Shown here: one piece after another, positions 16,588 to 26,566 of the stretch
How positions within the stretch are numbered: position 1 is the first letter of the stretch
Layout of the letters: every line of letters starts with the position of its first letter
DNA from: Pseudomonas sp. DTU_2021_1001937_2_SI_NGA_ILE_001
Lineage (GTDB): Bacteria > Pseudomonadota > Gammaproteobacteria > Pseudomonadales > Pseudomonadaceae
Direction of reading: 5' to 3'
Assembly: GCF_032463525.1 (NCBI RefSeq)
Contig: NZ_CP135971.1
Span: forward strand, 5,086,501 to 5,150,500
DNA length: 64,000 bases
The notes under the pieces: model-generated
The model's input: only the letters and a program-made list of their open reading frames with translations
What the model was told of the DNA's origin: nothing
Databases searched by the model: none
Made by a program: the position numbers and the translations under genes

Positions 16588-16657
16588 TTTCGCGGGTCGA
16601 TACGATGTGATGCGACTTGATGCTATATTCGCGTCACTCGCATCTTCAGAGCCTTCC

Positions 16658-17470
16658 ATGTCCAGTCACCTCGGTGAGAACCTCCGGCTCCTCTGCAGCC
16701 ATTACCGCTCCATTGCCCTGGTTTGCAGGCAGATCGGCATCAACCGTGGGCAGTTCAACAAGTACCTGTCCGGGGACAGCCAGCCCACCGCCTTCAACCT
16801 CAAGCGCATCGGCGATTTCTTCGGCGTAGAGAGCTTCGAACTGGTATTGCCGCCAGAGCAGTTCGCCCGCCTGATCGGCGCCCGTGGCCTGCAGGTCGAC
16901 GCCTCGGCCCGCCAGGATCCGCTCACGGAGTTGCTCAAGCCATTGCGCGAACGCTCCGGCGACTTGTCGCGCTACTGCGGTTATTACTTCGAATACGCCA
17001 ACTGCATGTCGGTGCCGGGCACCATCCTGTTGTCGCTGGTGCACATGCGCGAAGAGGGCGGGGTGTTCATGTTCGAGCGTCAGGAACGCCAGGTGCTGGC
17101 CGGTGTGGGCCCGGCCGAGGACTCTGCGCGCTGCCGCTATCTGGGCGCGGCGTTCCAGCTGCACGACCGCCTGTTCCTGATCGACTACGAGTCGCTGACC
17201 TTCAACGAGGTCAGCCAGACCATCCTGATTCCCAGCTTCAAGAGCCGCATCACCCGTCTCAACGGCCTGAAGACCGGAGTGTCCAGCGGTGACCGGCGTA
17301 CCCCGGCTTGTACCCGTGTGGTGTGGGAGTTCCTAGGCACGGAGATCAACCGCATCAATGCCTACCGCCAGGTGATGCTCTACCGCCCGGACGACCCGCG
17401 CATCGACGAGGACATCCGCCAGATCCTCGCCCACGGCCCGGTGCGCGACGGGCTGTTCGAGGTGGAGTGA
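16658..17470 (+). CDS. XRE-type helix-turn-helix transcriptional regulator
   Basis: 270 residues from the ATG at 16658 (MSSHLGENLRLLC); a longer frame upstream crosses the promoter region and is unlikely. Residues ~5-60 form an HTH (RSIALVCRQIGINRGQFNKY, LSGDSQPTAFNLKRIGDFFG). The remaining ~200 residues have no named domain I recognise, but such long C-terminal regions in this family usually sense a ligand or mediate oligomerisation. It faces away from the alanine symporter gene, its likely target. Confidence 0.85.
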   Translation: MSSHLGENLRLLCSHYRSIALVCRQIGINRGQFNKYLSGDSQPTAFNLKRIGDFFGVESFELVLPPEQFARLIGARGLQVDASARQDPLTELLKPLRERSGDLSRYCGYYFEYANCMSVPGTILLSLVHMREEGGVFMFERQERQVLAGVGPAEDSARCRYLGAAFQLHDRLFLIDYESLTFNEVSQTILIPSFKSRITRLNGLKTGVSSGDRRTPACTRVVWEFLGTEINRINAYRQVMLYRPDDPRIDEDIRQILAHGPVRDGLFEVE

Positions 17471-17556
17471 GGCGCGGCGCATGCCATAGGAAAACACTCG
17501 GGTAAAGGGCGATTCTGTTACCATGCGCGGCTGTCATTACCCGCCGTTCGTGTCCC

Positions 17557-18024
17557 ATGCTCTTTCTCATCGCTTACATTGCCAGCGTCGTGCTGATCAA
17601 CTTCGCCTTTTCCGCGGCGCCGCATCTGGACATTATCTGGTCGGCCTGGGGCGGCCTGGTGTTCATCCTGCGCGACATGGTGCAGACCCGTTTAGGCCAC
17701 GGCGCCTTGCTGGCCATGCTGGCGGCGCTGCTGCTGTCATATTTCACCAGCGAGCCGGCCATCGCATTGGCCAGCGCGACGGCCTTCGCGGTGTCGGAGC
17801 TGATCGACTGGCTGGTGTTCAGCATCACCCGTCGGCCGCTGCATGACCGGCTGTGGATCAGTTCGGCACTGAGCATTCCTCTCGATACCTTCATCTTCTT
17901 CGGCATGATCGACGCTTTTACCGCGCCGGTGCTGCTCACCGCGCTGGGCTCCAAGTTCGCCGGCGTCACCGCCGTGTGGCTGATCATGGCCTGGCGCATT
18001 CGTCGCCAGGGCTGCCCGGGATAA
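17557..18024 (+). CDS. VUT family (YhhQ-like) small membrane transporter
   Basis: 155 residues, almost all hydrophobic, 5-6 membrane segments. It carries the family-like pattern FAVSELIDWLVFSITRRP and ISSALSIPLDTFIFFGMID. This group contains queuosine-precursor transporters of the YhhQ type, but many members are unassigned, and no preQ1 riboswitch is evident upstream. I keep the family name and leave the substrate open. It stands between the regulator and purT. Confidence 0.75.
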   Translation: MLFLIAYIASVVLINFAFSAAPHLDIIWSAWGGLVFILRDMVQTRLGHGALLAMLAALLLSYFTSEPAIALASATAFAVSELIDWLVFSITRRPLHDRLWISSALSIPLDTFIFFGMIDAFTAPVLLTALGSKFAGVTAVWLIMAWRIRRQGCPG

Positions 18025-18127
18025 CCCTGCAGGGCGCAGGGCTTCGTGGTAAATTGCGCGCCTTTCTTCCACGTGGCTGCTCGTGACTGCCGGGCTGCCC
18101 TCGACATCTGCTTCACGAGGACCTGAG

Positions 18128-19309
18128 ATGACGCAAATCGGAACCCCACTGTCGCCCACCGCGACCCGCGTACTGCTGTGCGGCAGCGGCGAGCTGGGCA
18201 AGGAAGTCGTGATCGAACTGCAACGCCTTGGGGTCGAGGTCATCGCCGTCGACCGCTATGCCAATGCACCGGCCATGCAGGTCGCGCATCGCAGCCACGT
18301 GATCAACATGCTCGACGGCGCCGCCCTGCGTGCGGTCATCGAAGCGGAGAAACCGCACTACATCGTGCCGGAAATCGAAGCCATCGCCACCGCCACCCTG
18401 GTGGAGCTGGAAGCCGAGGGTTTCACCGTGGTGCCTACCGCGCGTGCCGCGCAGCTGACCATGAACCGTGAGGGCATCCGGCGTCTGGCCGCCGAAGAGC
18501 TGGGCCTGCCGACTTCGCCGTACTTCTTCGCCGACACCTTCGAAGACTACAGCAAGGCCGTCGAGAGCCTGGGCTTCCCGTGCGTGGTCAAGCCGGTGAT
18601 GAGTTCGTCGGGCAAGGGCCAGAGCCTGCTCAAGAGCGCCGCCGACATTCAGAAGGCCTGGGACTACGCCCAGGAAGGCGGACGTGCCGGCAAGGGCCGG
18701 GTGATCATCGAGGGCTTCATCGACTTCGATTACGAAATTACCCTGCTGACCGTGCGCCATGTGGGCGGCACCACCTTCTGCGCGCCGGTCGGCCACCGTC
18801 AGGAGAAGGGCGATTACCAGGAGTCCTGGCAGCCCCAGGCGATGAGCCCGGTCGCGTTGGCCGAGTCGGAGCGGGTCGCCAAGGCGGTCACCGAGGCCTT
18901 GGGCGGGCGTGGTCTGTTCGGCGTGGAGCTGTTCATCAAGGGCGACCAGGTGTGGTTCAGCGAAGTCTCGCCGCGCCCGCATGACACCGGCCTGGTGACC
19001 CTGATTTCCCAGGACCTGTCGCAGTTCGCCCTGCATGCCCGGGCGATTCTCGGCCTGCCAGTACCGGCGATTCGCCAGTTCGGCCCATCGGCGTCGTCGG
19101 TGGTGCTGGTCGAAGGCCAGTCGACCCAGACCGCCTTCGCCAACCTCGGCGCCGCCCTGGCCGAACCGGACACTGCGTTGCGCCTGTTCGGCAAGCCGGA
19201 AGTCAACGGCCAGCGCCGCATGGGTGTGGCCCTGGCCCGCGACGAATCCATCGAGGCCGCCCGCGCCAAGGCCAACCGGGCTTCCAGCGCGGTGAAGGTC
19301 GAGCTTTAA
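18128..19309 (+). CDS. purT: Formate-dependent phosphoribosylglycinamide formyltransferase
   Basis: 393 residues, the usual PurT length, from the ATG at 18128. ATP-grasp enzyme: N-terminal [35 protein letters not shown], the ATP-binding loop [11 protein letters not shown], and [15 protein letters not shown] near the metal site. It makes formyl-GAR from GAR, formate and ATP in purine synthesis, a folate-independent alternative to PurN. It appears as a single transcription unit ending at the hairpin that follows. Confidence 0.96.
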   Translation: MTQIGTPLSPTATRVLLCGSGELGKEVVIELQRLGVEVIAVDRYANAPAMQVAHRSHVINMLDGAALRAVIEAEKPHYIVPEIEAIATATLVELEAEGFTVVPTARAAQLTMNREGIRRLAAEELGLPTSPYFFADTFEDYSKAVESLGFPCVVKPVMSSSGKGQSLLKSAADIQKAWDYAQEGGRAGKGRVIIEGFIDFDYEITLLTVRHVGGTTFCAPVGHRQEKGDYQESWQPQAMSPVALAESERVAKAVTEALGGRGLFGVELFIKGDQVWFSEVSPRPHDTGLVTLISQDLSQFALHARAILGLPVPAIRQFGPSASSVVLVEGQSTQTAFANLGAALAEPDTALRLFGKPEVNGQRRMGVALARDESIEAARAKANRASSAVKVEL

Positions 19310-19325
19310 GCTCGGCAGCCACAAG

Positions 19326-19354
19326 CCACAAGCGAGAAAACCCCTCGCTTGTGG
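19326..19354 (+). terminator. purT terminator hairpin
   Basis: Arms CCACAAGCGAG / CTCGCTTGTGG, 11 perfect pairs with a 7-base A/C loop, followed by TCATTTGCTT. Confidence 0.7.
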
Positions 19355-19400
19355 TCATTTGCTTCAGGTCCCAAGCAGCAAGTCGGCGCTACGCATTCAA

Positions 19401-19433
19401 CTTGCCGCTTGGAACTTGCCGCTTGCAGCGCTT
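19401..19433. repeat. Intergenic repeat, copy 1 of a shared non-REP motif
   Basis: CTTGCCGCTTGGAACTTGCC and following bases recur, slightly changed (CTTGCCGCCTGGAACTGGCC), at 30424-30453 between hom and thrC. Internally it repeats CTTGCCGCTTG twice. The origin is unknown to me. Confidence 0.5.
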
Positions 19434-20740
19434 CAAAGCTCGGTATCGCGGGTTTCCTTCAAGGCCAGCACCGCCAGCACGCTCAGCAGCGCCGCTGCCG
19501 AGACATAGCCCCCCACCCAGCTCAGGCCGCCCATGGCCACCAGCTTCTGCGCAAAGAAAGGTGCCACCGAGGCGCCGACGATGCCACCCAGGTTGTAGGC
19601 CGCCGAGGCCCCGGTGTAGCGCACGCGGGTCGGGAACAGTTCCGGCAGCAGCGCACCCATCGGTGCGAAAGTCACGCCCATCAGAAACAGCTCGATACTC
19701 AGGAACAGCGCCACGCTCCAGGTAGAGCCGTGGGTCAGCAGTGGCTCCATGAGAAAGCCCGAGACAATCGCCAGCACCCCGCCCACCACCAGCACCGGTT
19801 TGCGCCCGAAGCGGTCACTGGCCCAGGCCGACAGCGGTGTGGCCAGGGCCATGAACAGCACGGCGAAGCACAGCAGGCCGAGGAAGGTTTCGCGGCTGTA
19901 GCCCAGGGTCGAGACGCCGTAGCTGAGCGAGAACACCGTAGAGATGTAGAACAGCGCATAGCACACCACCATCGCCGCAGCGCCCAGCAGCATCGGCTTG
20001 CCGTGCTGGCCGAAGGTTTCCACGATGGGCAGGCGCAGCTGTTCATGACGGGCCAAGACCTTGGCAAAGGCAGGGGTTTCTTCCAGCTTCAGGCGTACGT
20101 ACAGGCCGACCAGCACCAGCACGGCGCTGAGCAGGAACGGCACGCGCCAGCCCCAGTCGCGGAACTGCTGGTCGTCGAGCAGCATCGCCAGGGTCAGGAA
20201 CAGGCCGTTGGCGGCCAGGAAGCCAATCGACGGGCCCAACTGCGGGAACATGCCGAACCAGGCGCGCTTTCCTTTCGGGGCGTTCTCGGTGGCCAGCAGC
20301 GCAGCACCGCCCCATTCACCACCCAGCCCCAGGCCCTGGCCGAAGCGCAGCAGGCACAACAGGATCGGCGCCCAGACACCGATGCTGGCGTAGCCAGGCA
20401 GCACGCCGATCAGCGTAGTGCTGATGCCCATCAGCAGCAGCGAGGCGACCAGGGTCGATTTGCGCCCGATGCGGTCGCCGAAGTGACCGAACAGGGCCGA
20501 GCCCAGTGGACGGGCGAGAAAGGCGATGCCGAAGGTGAGGAACGACGAGAGCATCTGCGCCGCGCCCGAGGTCTGCGGGAAGAACACCGGGCCGATCACC
20601 AGCGCGGCCGCCGTGGCGTAAACGTAGAAGTCGTAGAACTCGATGGCGGTGCCGATGAAGCTGGCAGTGGCGACGCGCGCGGCGGAGTTGGCCGGCGGCG
20701 GCGAGGCGGTGTCGGTGTCGGCAAAGGTCGTGGAAGTCAT
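19433..20740 (-). CDS. MHS family major facilitator (organic acid:H+ symporter type)
   Basis: 435 residues from the ATG at 20740. Twelve membrane segments with MHS signatures: ATASFIGTAIEFYDFYVYAT, the GHFGDRIGRKSTLVASLLLMG loop, and RFGQGLGLGGEWGGAALLATEN. MHS proteins take up carboxylates, osmolytes or amino-acid derivatives with protons. The gene is single, with no catabolic partner, so the substrate is unknown. It converges on purT. Confidence 0.9.
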   Translation of the reverse strand: MTSTTFADTDTASPPPANSAARVATASFIGTAIEFYDFYVYATAAALVIGPVFFPQTSGAAQMLSSFLTFGIAFLARPLGSALFGHFGDRIGRKSTLVASLLLMGISTTLIGVLPGYASIGVWAPILLCLLRFGQGLGLGGEWGGAALLATENAPKGKRAWFGMFPQLGPSIGFLAANGLFLTLAMLLDDQQFRDWGWRVPFLLSAVLVLVGLYVRLKLEETPAFAKVLARHEQLRLPIVETFGQHGKPMLLGAAAMVVCYALFYISTVFSLSYGVSTLGYSRETFLGLLCFAVLFMALATPLSAWASDRFGRKPVLVVGGVLAIVSGFLMEPLLTHGSTWSVALFLSIELFLMGVTFAPMGALLPELFPTRVRYTGASAAYNLGGIVGASVAPFFAQKLVAMGGLSWVGGYVSAAALLSVLAVLALKETRDTEL

Positions 20741-21027
20741 GCGGAATATCCCTGTAATGGCGTCTGGTGCTGCACGGGCAGCCACAGGCTTTCATTATTG
20801 TGTGGCGGGTTATCGGGGCAGCGCTGAGCTGGGCGGCGCGGTAGGCCGGCGGGACAGGGGCAGGGCGCCAGGGTGGCGGGCCATGCCGGAGATGAGGCGT
20901 GGGGCGTTCAGGGCTGTGCTTGGCCGGACCCTGGGCGTGCGGGTAGCAACGGGGTCGGCCGGGCTGGGTAAGCCCAGGGATTATAGAAAGGCGTTTCGGC
21001 TTGAAACAAGTGGTAACAGGACTCCGC

Positions 21028-22230
21028 TCAGCGCAACGAGCGCAGGGGTGTCTGCTTCCACATCAATACACGGGTAATCCGGTTTTCTTCGGTTTCGAGG
21101 ATTTCCAGGCGGTAAGGGCCGATCTTCAGGCACACCGGGCCCTCTGGAATGGTTTCCAGGGCTTCGGTGACCAGGCCGTTCAGGGTGCGCGGGCCGTCGG
21201 ACGGCAGGTGCCAGCCCAGGCTCTTGTTCAGGTCGCGGATCGACGCCGCGCCGTCGACTTCAAGCTGGCCGTCGGCCAGATGGGTGATGTGCGGGTTGTC
21301 CAGGTGCTGGCTTTCGAATTCGCCGACGATCTCTTCGAGGATGTCTTCCAGGCTGACGATGCCCAGCACTTCGCCATATTCATCGACCACCACGCCAAGA
21401 CGACGCTGCTGTTTGTGGAAATTCAGCAGTTGCAGTTGCAGTGGCGTGCTTTCAGGGACGAAGTAGGGCTCGTAGCACACCGCCAGCAGTTGTTCCTTGG
21501 TCAGCTCCGCCTCCGGCAACAGGTGGCTGATCTGCCGGGTGTTGAGCACGCCCTGAATCTGGTTGATGTCGTCGTGGTAAATCGGCAGGCGAGTGTGGCG
21601 CGAGCCTTTCAGCCGCTCGATGATCTGCTCGATAGGGTCGTCGAGGTTGATGCCGTCCACTTCGTTGCGCGGGACCAGGATGTCGTTGACGGTCATCCGG
21701 TCCAGGGCCTGCAGACCGGCCAGTACGCCACTGGGCAGCGAAGGGCTGGCTTCATTCGGGTGTGCGCTGCTGGACGCCGGCTCGTCGTGCTGTACCTGGC
21801 CTGGCGGAGCCGGGCGGCGTACGAACGGGCGCAGCAGCAGGCGGGCGATGCCGTCGAGCAGCCAGGTCAGTGGCCGCAACAGGCGCAGGGGGCCGGCCAG
21901 GCCTGCGCCCAATTGCAGGGTCGCCTGCGGGTAGCGAGCGGCCAGGTGTCGCGGCAGGTATTGGACGAACACCAGCAGCAGGGCGCTGCTGCCCAGCCAG
22001 GCCAGCAATGGCCACTGGTTATAGCCCTGGCGCACCACCAGCAGCAGGCTGAGGACGACCAGCAGGGCTTTGCACAGGGTATTGCCGAGCACCAGAGTAG
22101 GCAGATCGAGGTCGTTTTTCCCGCGCTTGGGGGCCTGGCCGAGGACCGCTTCCACGGCAGTGAAGAGTCCCGACCAGAGGGTCAGGAGGATCAGCGCACC
22201 GAGCAAGGGGCCGACGGGCAGCGTATCCAT
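21028..22230 (-). CDS. CorC/HlyC (CNNM-type) transporter-associated membrane protein
   Basis: 400 residues. Residues 1-~140 are a transmembrane DUF21/CNNM-like region; a pair of CBS domains runs from ~175 to ~295 (MTVNDILVPRNEVDGINLDD, TRLPIYHDDINQIQGVL, GVVVDEYGEVLGIVSLEDIL), then a CorC_HlyC domain ends the protein (LEVDGAASIRDLNKSLGW). The family is linked to Mg2+/Co2+ efflux and metal homeostasis. The gene is paired with ypjD upstream (13-base gap), an arrangement seen in many gammaproteobacteria near ffh. Confidence 0.88.
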   Translation of the reverse strand: MDTLPVGPLLGALILLTLWSGLFTAVEAVLGQAPKRGKNDLDLPTLVLGNTLCKALLVVLSLLLVVRQGYNQWPLLAWLGSSALLLVFVQYLPRHLAARYPQATLQLGAGLAGPLRLLRPLTWLLDGIARLLLRPFVRRPAPPGQVQHDEPASSSAHPNEASPSLPSGVLAGLQALDRMTVNDILVPRNEVDGINLDDPIEQIIERLKGSRHTRLPIYHDDINQIQGVLNTRQISHLLPEAELTKEQLLAVCYEPYFVPESTPLQLQLLNFHKQQRRLGVVVDEYGEVLGIVSLEDILEEIVGEFESQHLDNPHITHLADGQLEVDGAASIRDLNKSLGWHLPSDGPRTLNGLVTEALETIPEGPVCLKIGPYRLEILETEENRITRVLMWKQTPLRSLR

Positions 22231-22243
22231 GGTGTGTGGCCTG

Positions 22244-23056
22244 TCAGATGTGCAGGATGAATTCGCGGACCAGCTTGCTGCCGAAATAGGCCAGCATCAG
22301 CAGGCAGAAGCCGCCGAGGGTCCAGCGGATCGCCTTGTGCCCGCGCCAGCCCAGACGCGTACGACCCCACAGCAGCACGCTGAACACCACCCAGGCCAGG
22401 CAGGCCAACAGGGTCTTGTGTACCAGGTGCTGGGCGAACAGGTTTTCGACGAAGATCCAGCCCGACACCAGCGACAGCGACAGCAGTGTCCAGCCGGCCC
22501 AGAGGAAGCCGAACAGCAGGCTTTCCATGGTCTGCAGCGGCGGGAAGTTGCGGATCAGCCCCGAAGGGTGCTTGTGCTTGAGCTGATAGTCCTGCAACAG
22601 CAGTAGCAGTGCCTGGAATACCGCGATGGTGAACATGCCGTAGGCCAGGATCGACAGCATCACGTGGCTGAGGATGCCGGGCTCTTCGAGCACCGGCTGC
22701 ACCGTGCCGCTGGGCACGAATTGCGCCAGCAGGGCGGTGACCATGCCCAGGGGGAAGAGCAGCGCAAGCAGGTTTTCCACCGGAATACGGATGGTCGCCA
22801 GCAGGGTCAGGACGATCACCGACAGGGCGATCAGGCTGGCGGCGTTGAAGAAGTCCAGGCCCAGGCCGGTCGGGCGCAGCAGTTGCGAATACAGGCCGAT
22901 GGCGTGGGCAATGACCGCCAAGGCGCCGAGCAGACCGAGCAGGCGTTTGTCCGGGCGGATCGCCTGGCGCAGGCGCAGACCTTGATAGACGGTCGCGGCG
23001 GCGTACAGGCCGGCGGCGGCGAGAGTGGGAAACAGGCTGGCTGGCAAAGGGAACAT
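22244..23056 (-). CDS. ypjD: Cytochrome c assembly (CcsA/YpjD-like) inner-membrane protein
   Basis: 270 residues from the ATG at 23056 (MFPLPASLFPTLAAAGLYAA). About eight membrane helices; the central region has the CcsA-like order SHVMLSILAYGMFTIAVFQA, LPPLQTMESLLF-type and HKTLLACLAWVVFS. YpjD members resemble haem-handling CcsA/CcmC proteins but lack a demonstrated haem-ligation role. It is transcribed away from ffh. Confidence 0.82.
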   Translation of the reverse strand: MFPLPASLFPTLAAAGLYAAATVYQGLRLRQAIRPDKRLLGLLGALAVIAHAIGLYSQLLRPTGLGLDFFNAASLIALSVIVLTLLATIRIPVENLLALLFPLGMVTALLAQFVPSGTVQPVLEEPGILSHVMLSILAYGMFTIAVFQALLLLLQDYQLKHKHPSGLIRNFPPLQTMESLLFGFLWAGWTLLSLSLVSGWIFVENLFAQHLVHKTLLACLAWVVFSVLLWGRTRLGWRGHKAIRWTLGGFCLLMLAYFGSKLVREFILHI

Positions 23057-23225
23057 AGATCCTGACGGGCGGGCCCTGAAAGGCGCTGAGTTTGGCATAC
23101 AACCGGCGTGACACGAAAGAGCGCTCGAGACTCCGCAGGGCGCGGTGTCGCTGGCTGGCCAGCGCCGCCATGGCGCCGGTGGACGCGGCGCCGCATGGCT
23201 GGTGTCCGTGTGCCGGACTCTCGGC

Positions 23226-23231
23226 TATAAT
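23226..23231 (+). promoter_or_regulatory. Probable ffh promoter -10 element
   Basis: A perfect TATAAT stands about 100 bases before the ffh ATG, in an otherwise GC-rich divergent region. No convincing -35 box. Confidence 0.45.
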
Positions 23232-23332
23232 CGGCGCCCTGTTCAGGCCGCAGGCTTGCCGCGCGCCATTCATCTGCATCTCGGGCCGGACCGCACAGTA
23301 CCGCTGGCGGCCGCAGCCTCAAAGGAACGCGC

Positions 23333-24709
23333 ATGTTTGAAAACCTAACCGAACGCCTTTCACAGACGCTGCGCCACGTCACCGGCAAGGCCAAGCTGAC
23401 CGAAGACAACATCAAGGACACGCTGCGCGAAGTGCGCATGGCGTTGCTCGAAGCCGATGTGGCGCTGCCGGTGGTCAAGGACTTCGTCAACAACGTCAAG
23501 GAACGCGCCGTCGGCACCGAGGTGTCGCGCAGCCTGACACCAGGCCAGGCGTTCGTGAAGATCGTCCAGGCCGAGCTGGAAAGCATCATGGGCGCGGCCA
23601 ACGAGGACCTGACCCTCAACGTCGCGCCGCCTGCCGTGGTACTGATGGCCGGCCTGCAGGGTGCGGGCAAGACCACCACCGCCGGCAAGCTGGCCAAGTT
23701 CCTCAAGGAGCGCAAGAAGAAGTCGGTGATGGTGGTGTCGGCCGACGTCTACCGTCCGGCTGCGATCAAACAGCTGGAAACCCTGGCCAACGACCTGGAC
23801 GTGACCTTCTTCCCGTCCGACATCAGCCAGAAGCCGGTGGCCATTGCCCAGGCGGCAATCCAGGAAGCCAAGCTCAAGTTCATCGACGTGGTCATCGTCG
23901 ACACCGCCGGTCGCCTGCACGTCGATGCCGAGATGATGACCGAGATCCAGGCCTTGCATGCTGCGGTCAAGCCGGTCGAAACGCTGTTCGTGGTCGACGC
24001 CATGACCGGCCAGGACGCCGCCAACACCGCCAAGGCCTTTGGCGATGCCCTGCCGCTGACCGGCGTGATCCTTACCAAGGTCGACGGTGACGCGCGTGGC
24101 GGTGCCGCGCTTTCGGTGCGAGCCATCACCGGCAAGCCGATCAAGTTCATCGGTATGGGCGAGAAGAGCGAAGCCCTCGAGCCGTTCCACCCCGACCGTA
24201 TCGCCTCGCGCATTCTCGGCATGGGCGACGTGCTCAGCCTGATCGAGCAGGCCGAGCAGACCCTGGACCGCGAAAAGGCCGACAAGCTCGCCAAGAAAAT
24301 CAAGAAAGGCAAGGGCTTCGACCTCGAAGACTTCCGCGACCAGCTGCAACAGATGAAGAACATGGGCGGCCTTGGCGGCCTGATGGACAAGCTGCCGAGC
24401 ATCGGCGGCATGAACCTCTCGCAGATGGGCAATGCCCAGGGCGCGGCCGAGAAGCAGTTCAAGCAGATGGAAGCCATCATCAACTCCATGACCCCGGCCG
24501 AGCGCCGCGACCCCGAGCTGATCAGCGGTTCGCGCAAGCGCCGTATCGCCATGGGCTCGGGCACTCAGGTGCAGGACATCGGCCGGCTGATCAAGCAGCA
24601 CAAGCAGATGCAGAAGATGATGAAGAAATTCTCCAACAAGGGCGGCATGGCCAAGATGATGCGCGGTCTGGGCGGCATGTTCCCCGGCGGCGGCATGCCG
24701 AAGATGTAA
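23333..24709 (+). CDS. ffh: Signal recognition particle GTPase Ffh
   Basis: 458 residues. N domain (TERLSQTLRHVTGKAKLTED), G domain with P-loop GLQGAGKTTTAGKLAKF, DTAGRLHVD, TKVDGDARGGAAL and GMGEKSEALEPFHPDRIASR, then a methionine-rich M domain (QMKNMGGLGGLMDKLP, MMKKFSNKGGMAKMMRGLGG) that binds 4.5S RNA and signal peptides. It targets nascent membrane proteins to FtsY and SecYEG. It is followed by its own hairpin and the rpsP operon. Confidence 0.98.
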   Translation: MFENLTERLSQTLRHVTGKAKLTEDNIKDTLREVRMALLEADVALPVVKDFVNNVKERAVGTEVSRSLTPGQAFVKIVQAELESIMGAANEDLTLNVAPPAVVLMAGLQGAGKTTTAGKLAKFLKERKKKSVMVVSADVYRPAAIKQLETLANDLDVTFFPSDISQKPVAIAQAAIQEAKLKFIDVVIVDTAGRLHVDAEMMTEIQALHAAVKPVETLFVVDAMTGQDAANTAKAFGDALPLTGVILTKVDGDARGGAALSVRAITGKPIKFIGMGEKSEALEPFHPDRIASRILGMGDVLSLIEQAEQTLDREKADKLAKKIKKGKGFDLEDFRDQLQQMKNMGGLGGLMDKLPSIGGMNLSQMGNAQGAAEKQFKQMEAIINSMTPAERRDPELISGSRKRRIAMGSGTQVQDIGRLIKQHKQMQKMMKKFSNKGGMAKMMRGLGGMFPGGGMPKM

Positions 24710-24720
24710 CCCGAACAACC

Positions 24721-24742
24721 GGGCATGGCGCAGGCCATGCCC
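24721..24742 (+). terminator. ffh terminator hairpin
   Basis: GGGCATGGC / GCCATGCCC, 9 perfect pairs with a 4-base loop, starting 12 bases after the ffh stop. A short T-containing stretch follows. Confidence 0.65.
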
Positions 24743-24874
24743 GTTCGTCGTGCAGCCTCAAGGCTGCGCGCCTTCCCGGGAGGGAAGGAAACGTCCGGCC
24801 ACTGCGGTGGCCGCCCCATGCAGATCGGCACCGCGGGCTCTCGGGCAGCGGAAAAAGGCTTTGCAAAACTCAGG

Positions 24875-24915
24875 ATATTCCTTGAGAATATGCGGCCTTT
24901 TGGGCACCCGTGCCC
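24875..24915 (+). promoter_or_regulatory. rpsP leader region with two small dyads
   Basis: ATATTC-N5-GAATAT (24875-24891) and GGGCAC-CC-GTGCCC (near 24902-24915) lie 50-90 bases before rpsP in an AT-richer leader. They may be promoter-proximal or part of an autoregulatory leader. Low certainty. Confidence 0.3.
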
Positions 24916-24961
24916 ATTGTGCAACAAAGATTTGCAGCACCATTAACAGGAACGATGTTCA

Positions 24962-25219
24962 ATGCTAACCATTCGTCTTGCCCTTGGCGGCTCCAAGAAG
25001 CGCCCTTTCTACCATGTGACTGTTACAGACAGCCGCAACGCCCGTGACGGCTCCCACAAAGAGCAGATCGGTTTCTTCAACCCCATCGCTCGTGGTCAGG
25101 AAGTTCGTCTGTCCATCAACGAAGAACGCCTGAACTACTGGCTGGGTGTTGGCGCTCAGACCTCCGAGCGCGTTGCTCAGCTGATCAAAGAGCACAACAA
25201 GACCAAGGCCGCGGCCTGA
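24962..25219 (+). CDS. rpsP: 30S ribosomal protein S16
   Basis: 85 residues; [20 protein letters not shown] and [18 protein letters not shown] are the S16 signature. Small-subunit assembly protein that binds 16S rRNA. First gene of the rpsP-rimM-trmD-rplS operon, with rimM starting 5 bases after its stop. Confidence 0.98.
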   Translation: MLTIRLALGGSKKRPFYHVTVTDSRNARDGSHKEQIGFFNPIARGQEVRLSINEERLNYWLGVGAQTSERVAQLIKEHNKTKAAA

Positions 25220-25224
25220 GTCTT

Positions 25225-25764
25225 ATGAACGCGACGCCTGCATCTGCCGACGACCTGATCGTCATTGGCAAGATTTTTTCGGTTCATGGCGTTCGCGGCG
25301 AAGTGAAGGTGTACTCCTTCACGGATCCGATTGACAACCTGCTGGACTACCCGACCTGGACGCTGCGGCGCGAAGGGCGTGTGGAAAAACAGGTAGAGCT
25401 GATCAGTGGACGCTTGCAAGGCAAGTTCCTGGTCGCGAAGCTCAAGGGTCTCGACGATCGCGACGAAGCACGTCTTCTGTCCGGTTGCGAAATCTGCGTG
25501 CCGAGCAGCCTGTTCCCTGATCTGGATGATGGCGAGTACTACTGGTATCAACTGGAAGGCCTCAAGGTCATCGATACGCACGGGCAATTGCTCGGTCAGA
25601 TCGATCACCTGCTTGAAACCGGCTCGAACGATGTAATGGTGGTAAAGCCCTGCGCGGGCAGCCTGGATGATCGCGAACGCCTGTTGCCCTATACGGAGCA
25701 CTGCGTGTTGGCCGTTGACCTTGCAGCCGGCGAGATGAAGGTGGATTGGGATGCGGACTTCTGA
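25225..25764 (+). CDS. rimM: 16S rRNA processing / 30S maturation factor RimM
   Basis: 179 residues. N-terminal RimM barrel ([20 protein letters not shown]) and a PRC-like C-terminal half ([41 protein letters not shown]). It assists 30S head maturation around S19. Second gene of the operon; trmD starts 5 bases downstream. Confidence 0.97.
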   Translation: MNATPASADDLIVIGKIFSVHGVRGEVKVYSFTDPIDNLLDYPTWTLRREGRVEKQVELISGRLQGKFLVAKLKGLDDRDEARLLSGCEICVPSSLFPDLDDGEYYWYQLEGLKVIDTHGQLLGQIDHLLETGSNDVMVVKPCAGSLDDRERLLPYTEHCVLAVDLAAGEMKVDWDADF

Positions 25765-25769
25765 ATGCC

Positions 25770-26537
25770 ATGGCTAGCCTGCGCATAGAGGTCATTACGC
25801 TGTTTCCCGAGATGTTCTCCGCCATCAGCGAATACGGCATAACCAGCCGTGCGGTGAAGCAGGAGCTGTTGCAGCTCACTTGCTGGAATCCGCGGGATTA
25901 CACCACGGATCGCCATCACACTGTTGACGATCGCCCTTTCGGCGGCGGCCCCGGCATGGTGATGAAGATCAAGCCCCTGGAAGATGCACTGGCCGAGGCC
26001 AGGCAGGCAGCCGGGGACAAGGCGAAGGTGATCTACCTTTCGCCGCAAGGCCGCAGGCTGAATCAGCCGGCGGTGCGCGAACTGGCGCAGGAGAATGCTC
26101 TGATTCTCATCGCTGGTCGTTATGAAGGCATCGATGAGCGTTTCATTGAAGCGTACGTGGATGAAGAGTGGTCGATCGGGGACTATGTCCTGTCCGGTGG
26201 CGAGCTGCCGGCGATGGTACTGATCGATGCGGTTACACGACTGCTGCCTGGAGCTTTAGGGCATGTGGACTCTGCGGAGGAAGACTCCTTCACGGACGGT
26301 CTGCTGGATTGCCCGCACTACACCCGACCTGAGGTGTATGCGGATCAGCGTGTTCCCGACGTATTGCTAAGTGGCAATCACGCACACATCCGGCGTTGGC
26401 GTTTGAAACAGTCCCTTGGGCGGACGTTCGAACGACGCGCTGATCTTCTGGAAAGTCGCTCGCTTTCTGGAGAAGAGCAGAAGCTGCTCGCGGAATACAT
26501 CCGTGAGCGGGACGATAGTAAACGTATCGATGGTTGA
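25770..26537 (+). CDS. trmD: tRNA (guanine-37-N1) methyltransferase
   Basis: 255 residues from the ATG at 25770, five bases past the rimM stop; an in-frame ATG inside rimM is less likely. SPOUT-class motifs: [43 protein letters not shown] and the knot [17 protein letters not shown]. It methylates G37 of tRNAs to prevent +1 frameshifting. Third gene of the ribosomal operon. Confidence 0.98.
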   Translation: MASLRIEVITLFPEMFSAISEYGITSRAVKQELLQLTCWNPRDYTTDRHHTVDDRPFGGGPGMVMKIKPLEDALAEARQAAGDKAKVIYLSPQGRRLNQPAVRELAQENALILIAGRYEGIDERFIEAYVDEEWSIGDYVLSGGELPAMVLIDAVTRLLPGALGHVDSAEEDSFTDGLLDCPHYTRPEVYADQRVPDVLLSGNHAHIRRWRLKQSLGRTFERRADLLESRSLSGEEQKLLAEYIRERDDSKRIDG

Positions 26538-26566
26538 TCCGGGAGGATCACCTTAGGAGCACAAGC

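Noticed and set aside
16547..16657. N-terminal extension of the XRE regulator by 37 residues.
   Set aside because: The extension crosses the divergent promoter region and lacks the charge pattern of the HTH fold; the ATG at 16658 begins the domain.
17471..17556. A preQ1 riboswitch in front of the VUT gene.
   Set aside because: The 86-base leader lacks a recognisable pseudoknot pattern; transporter family membership alone does not justify it.
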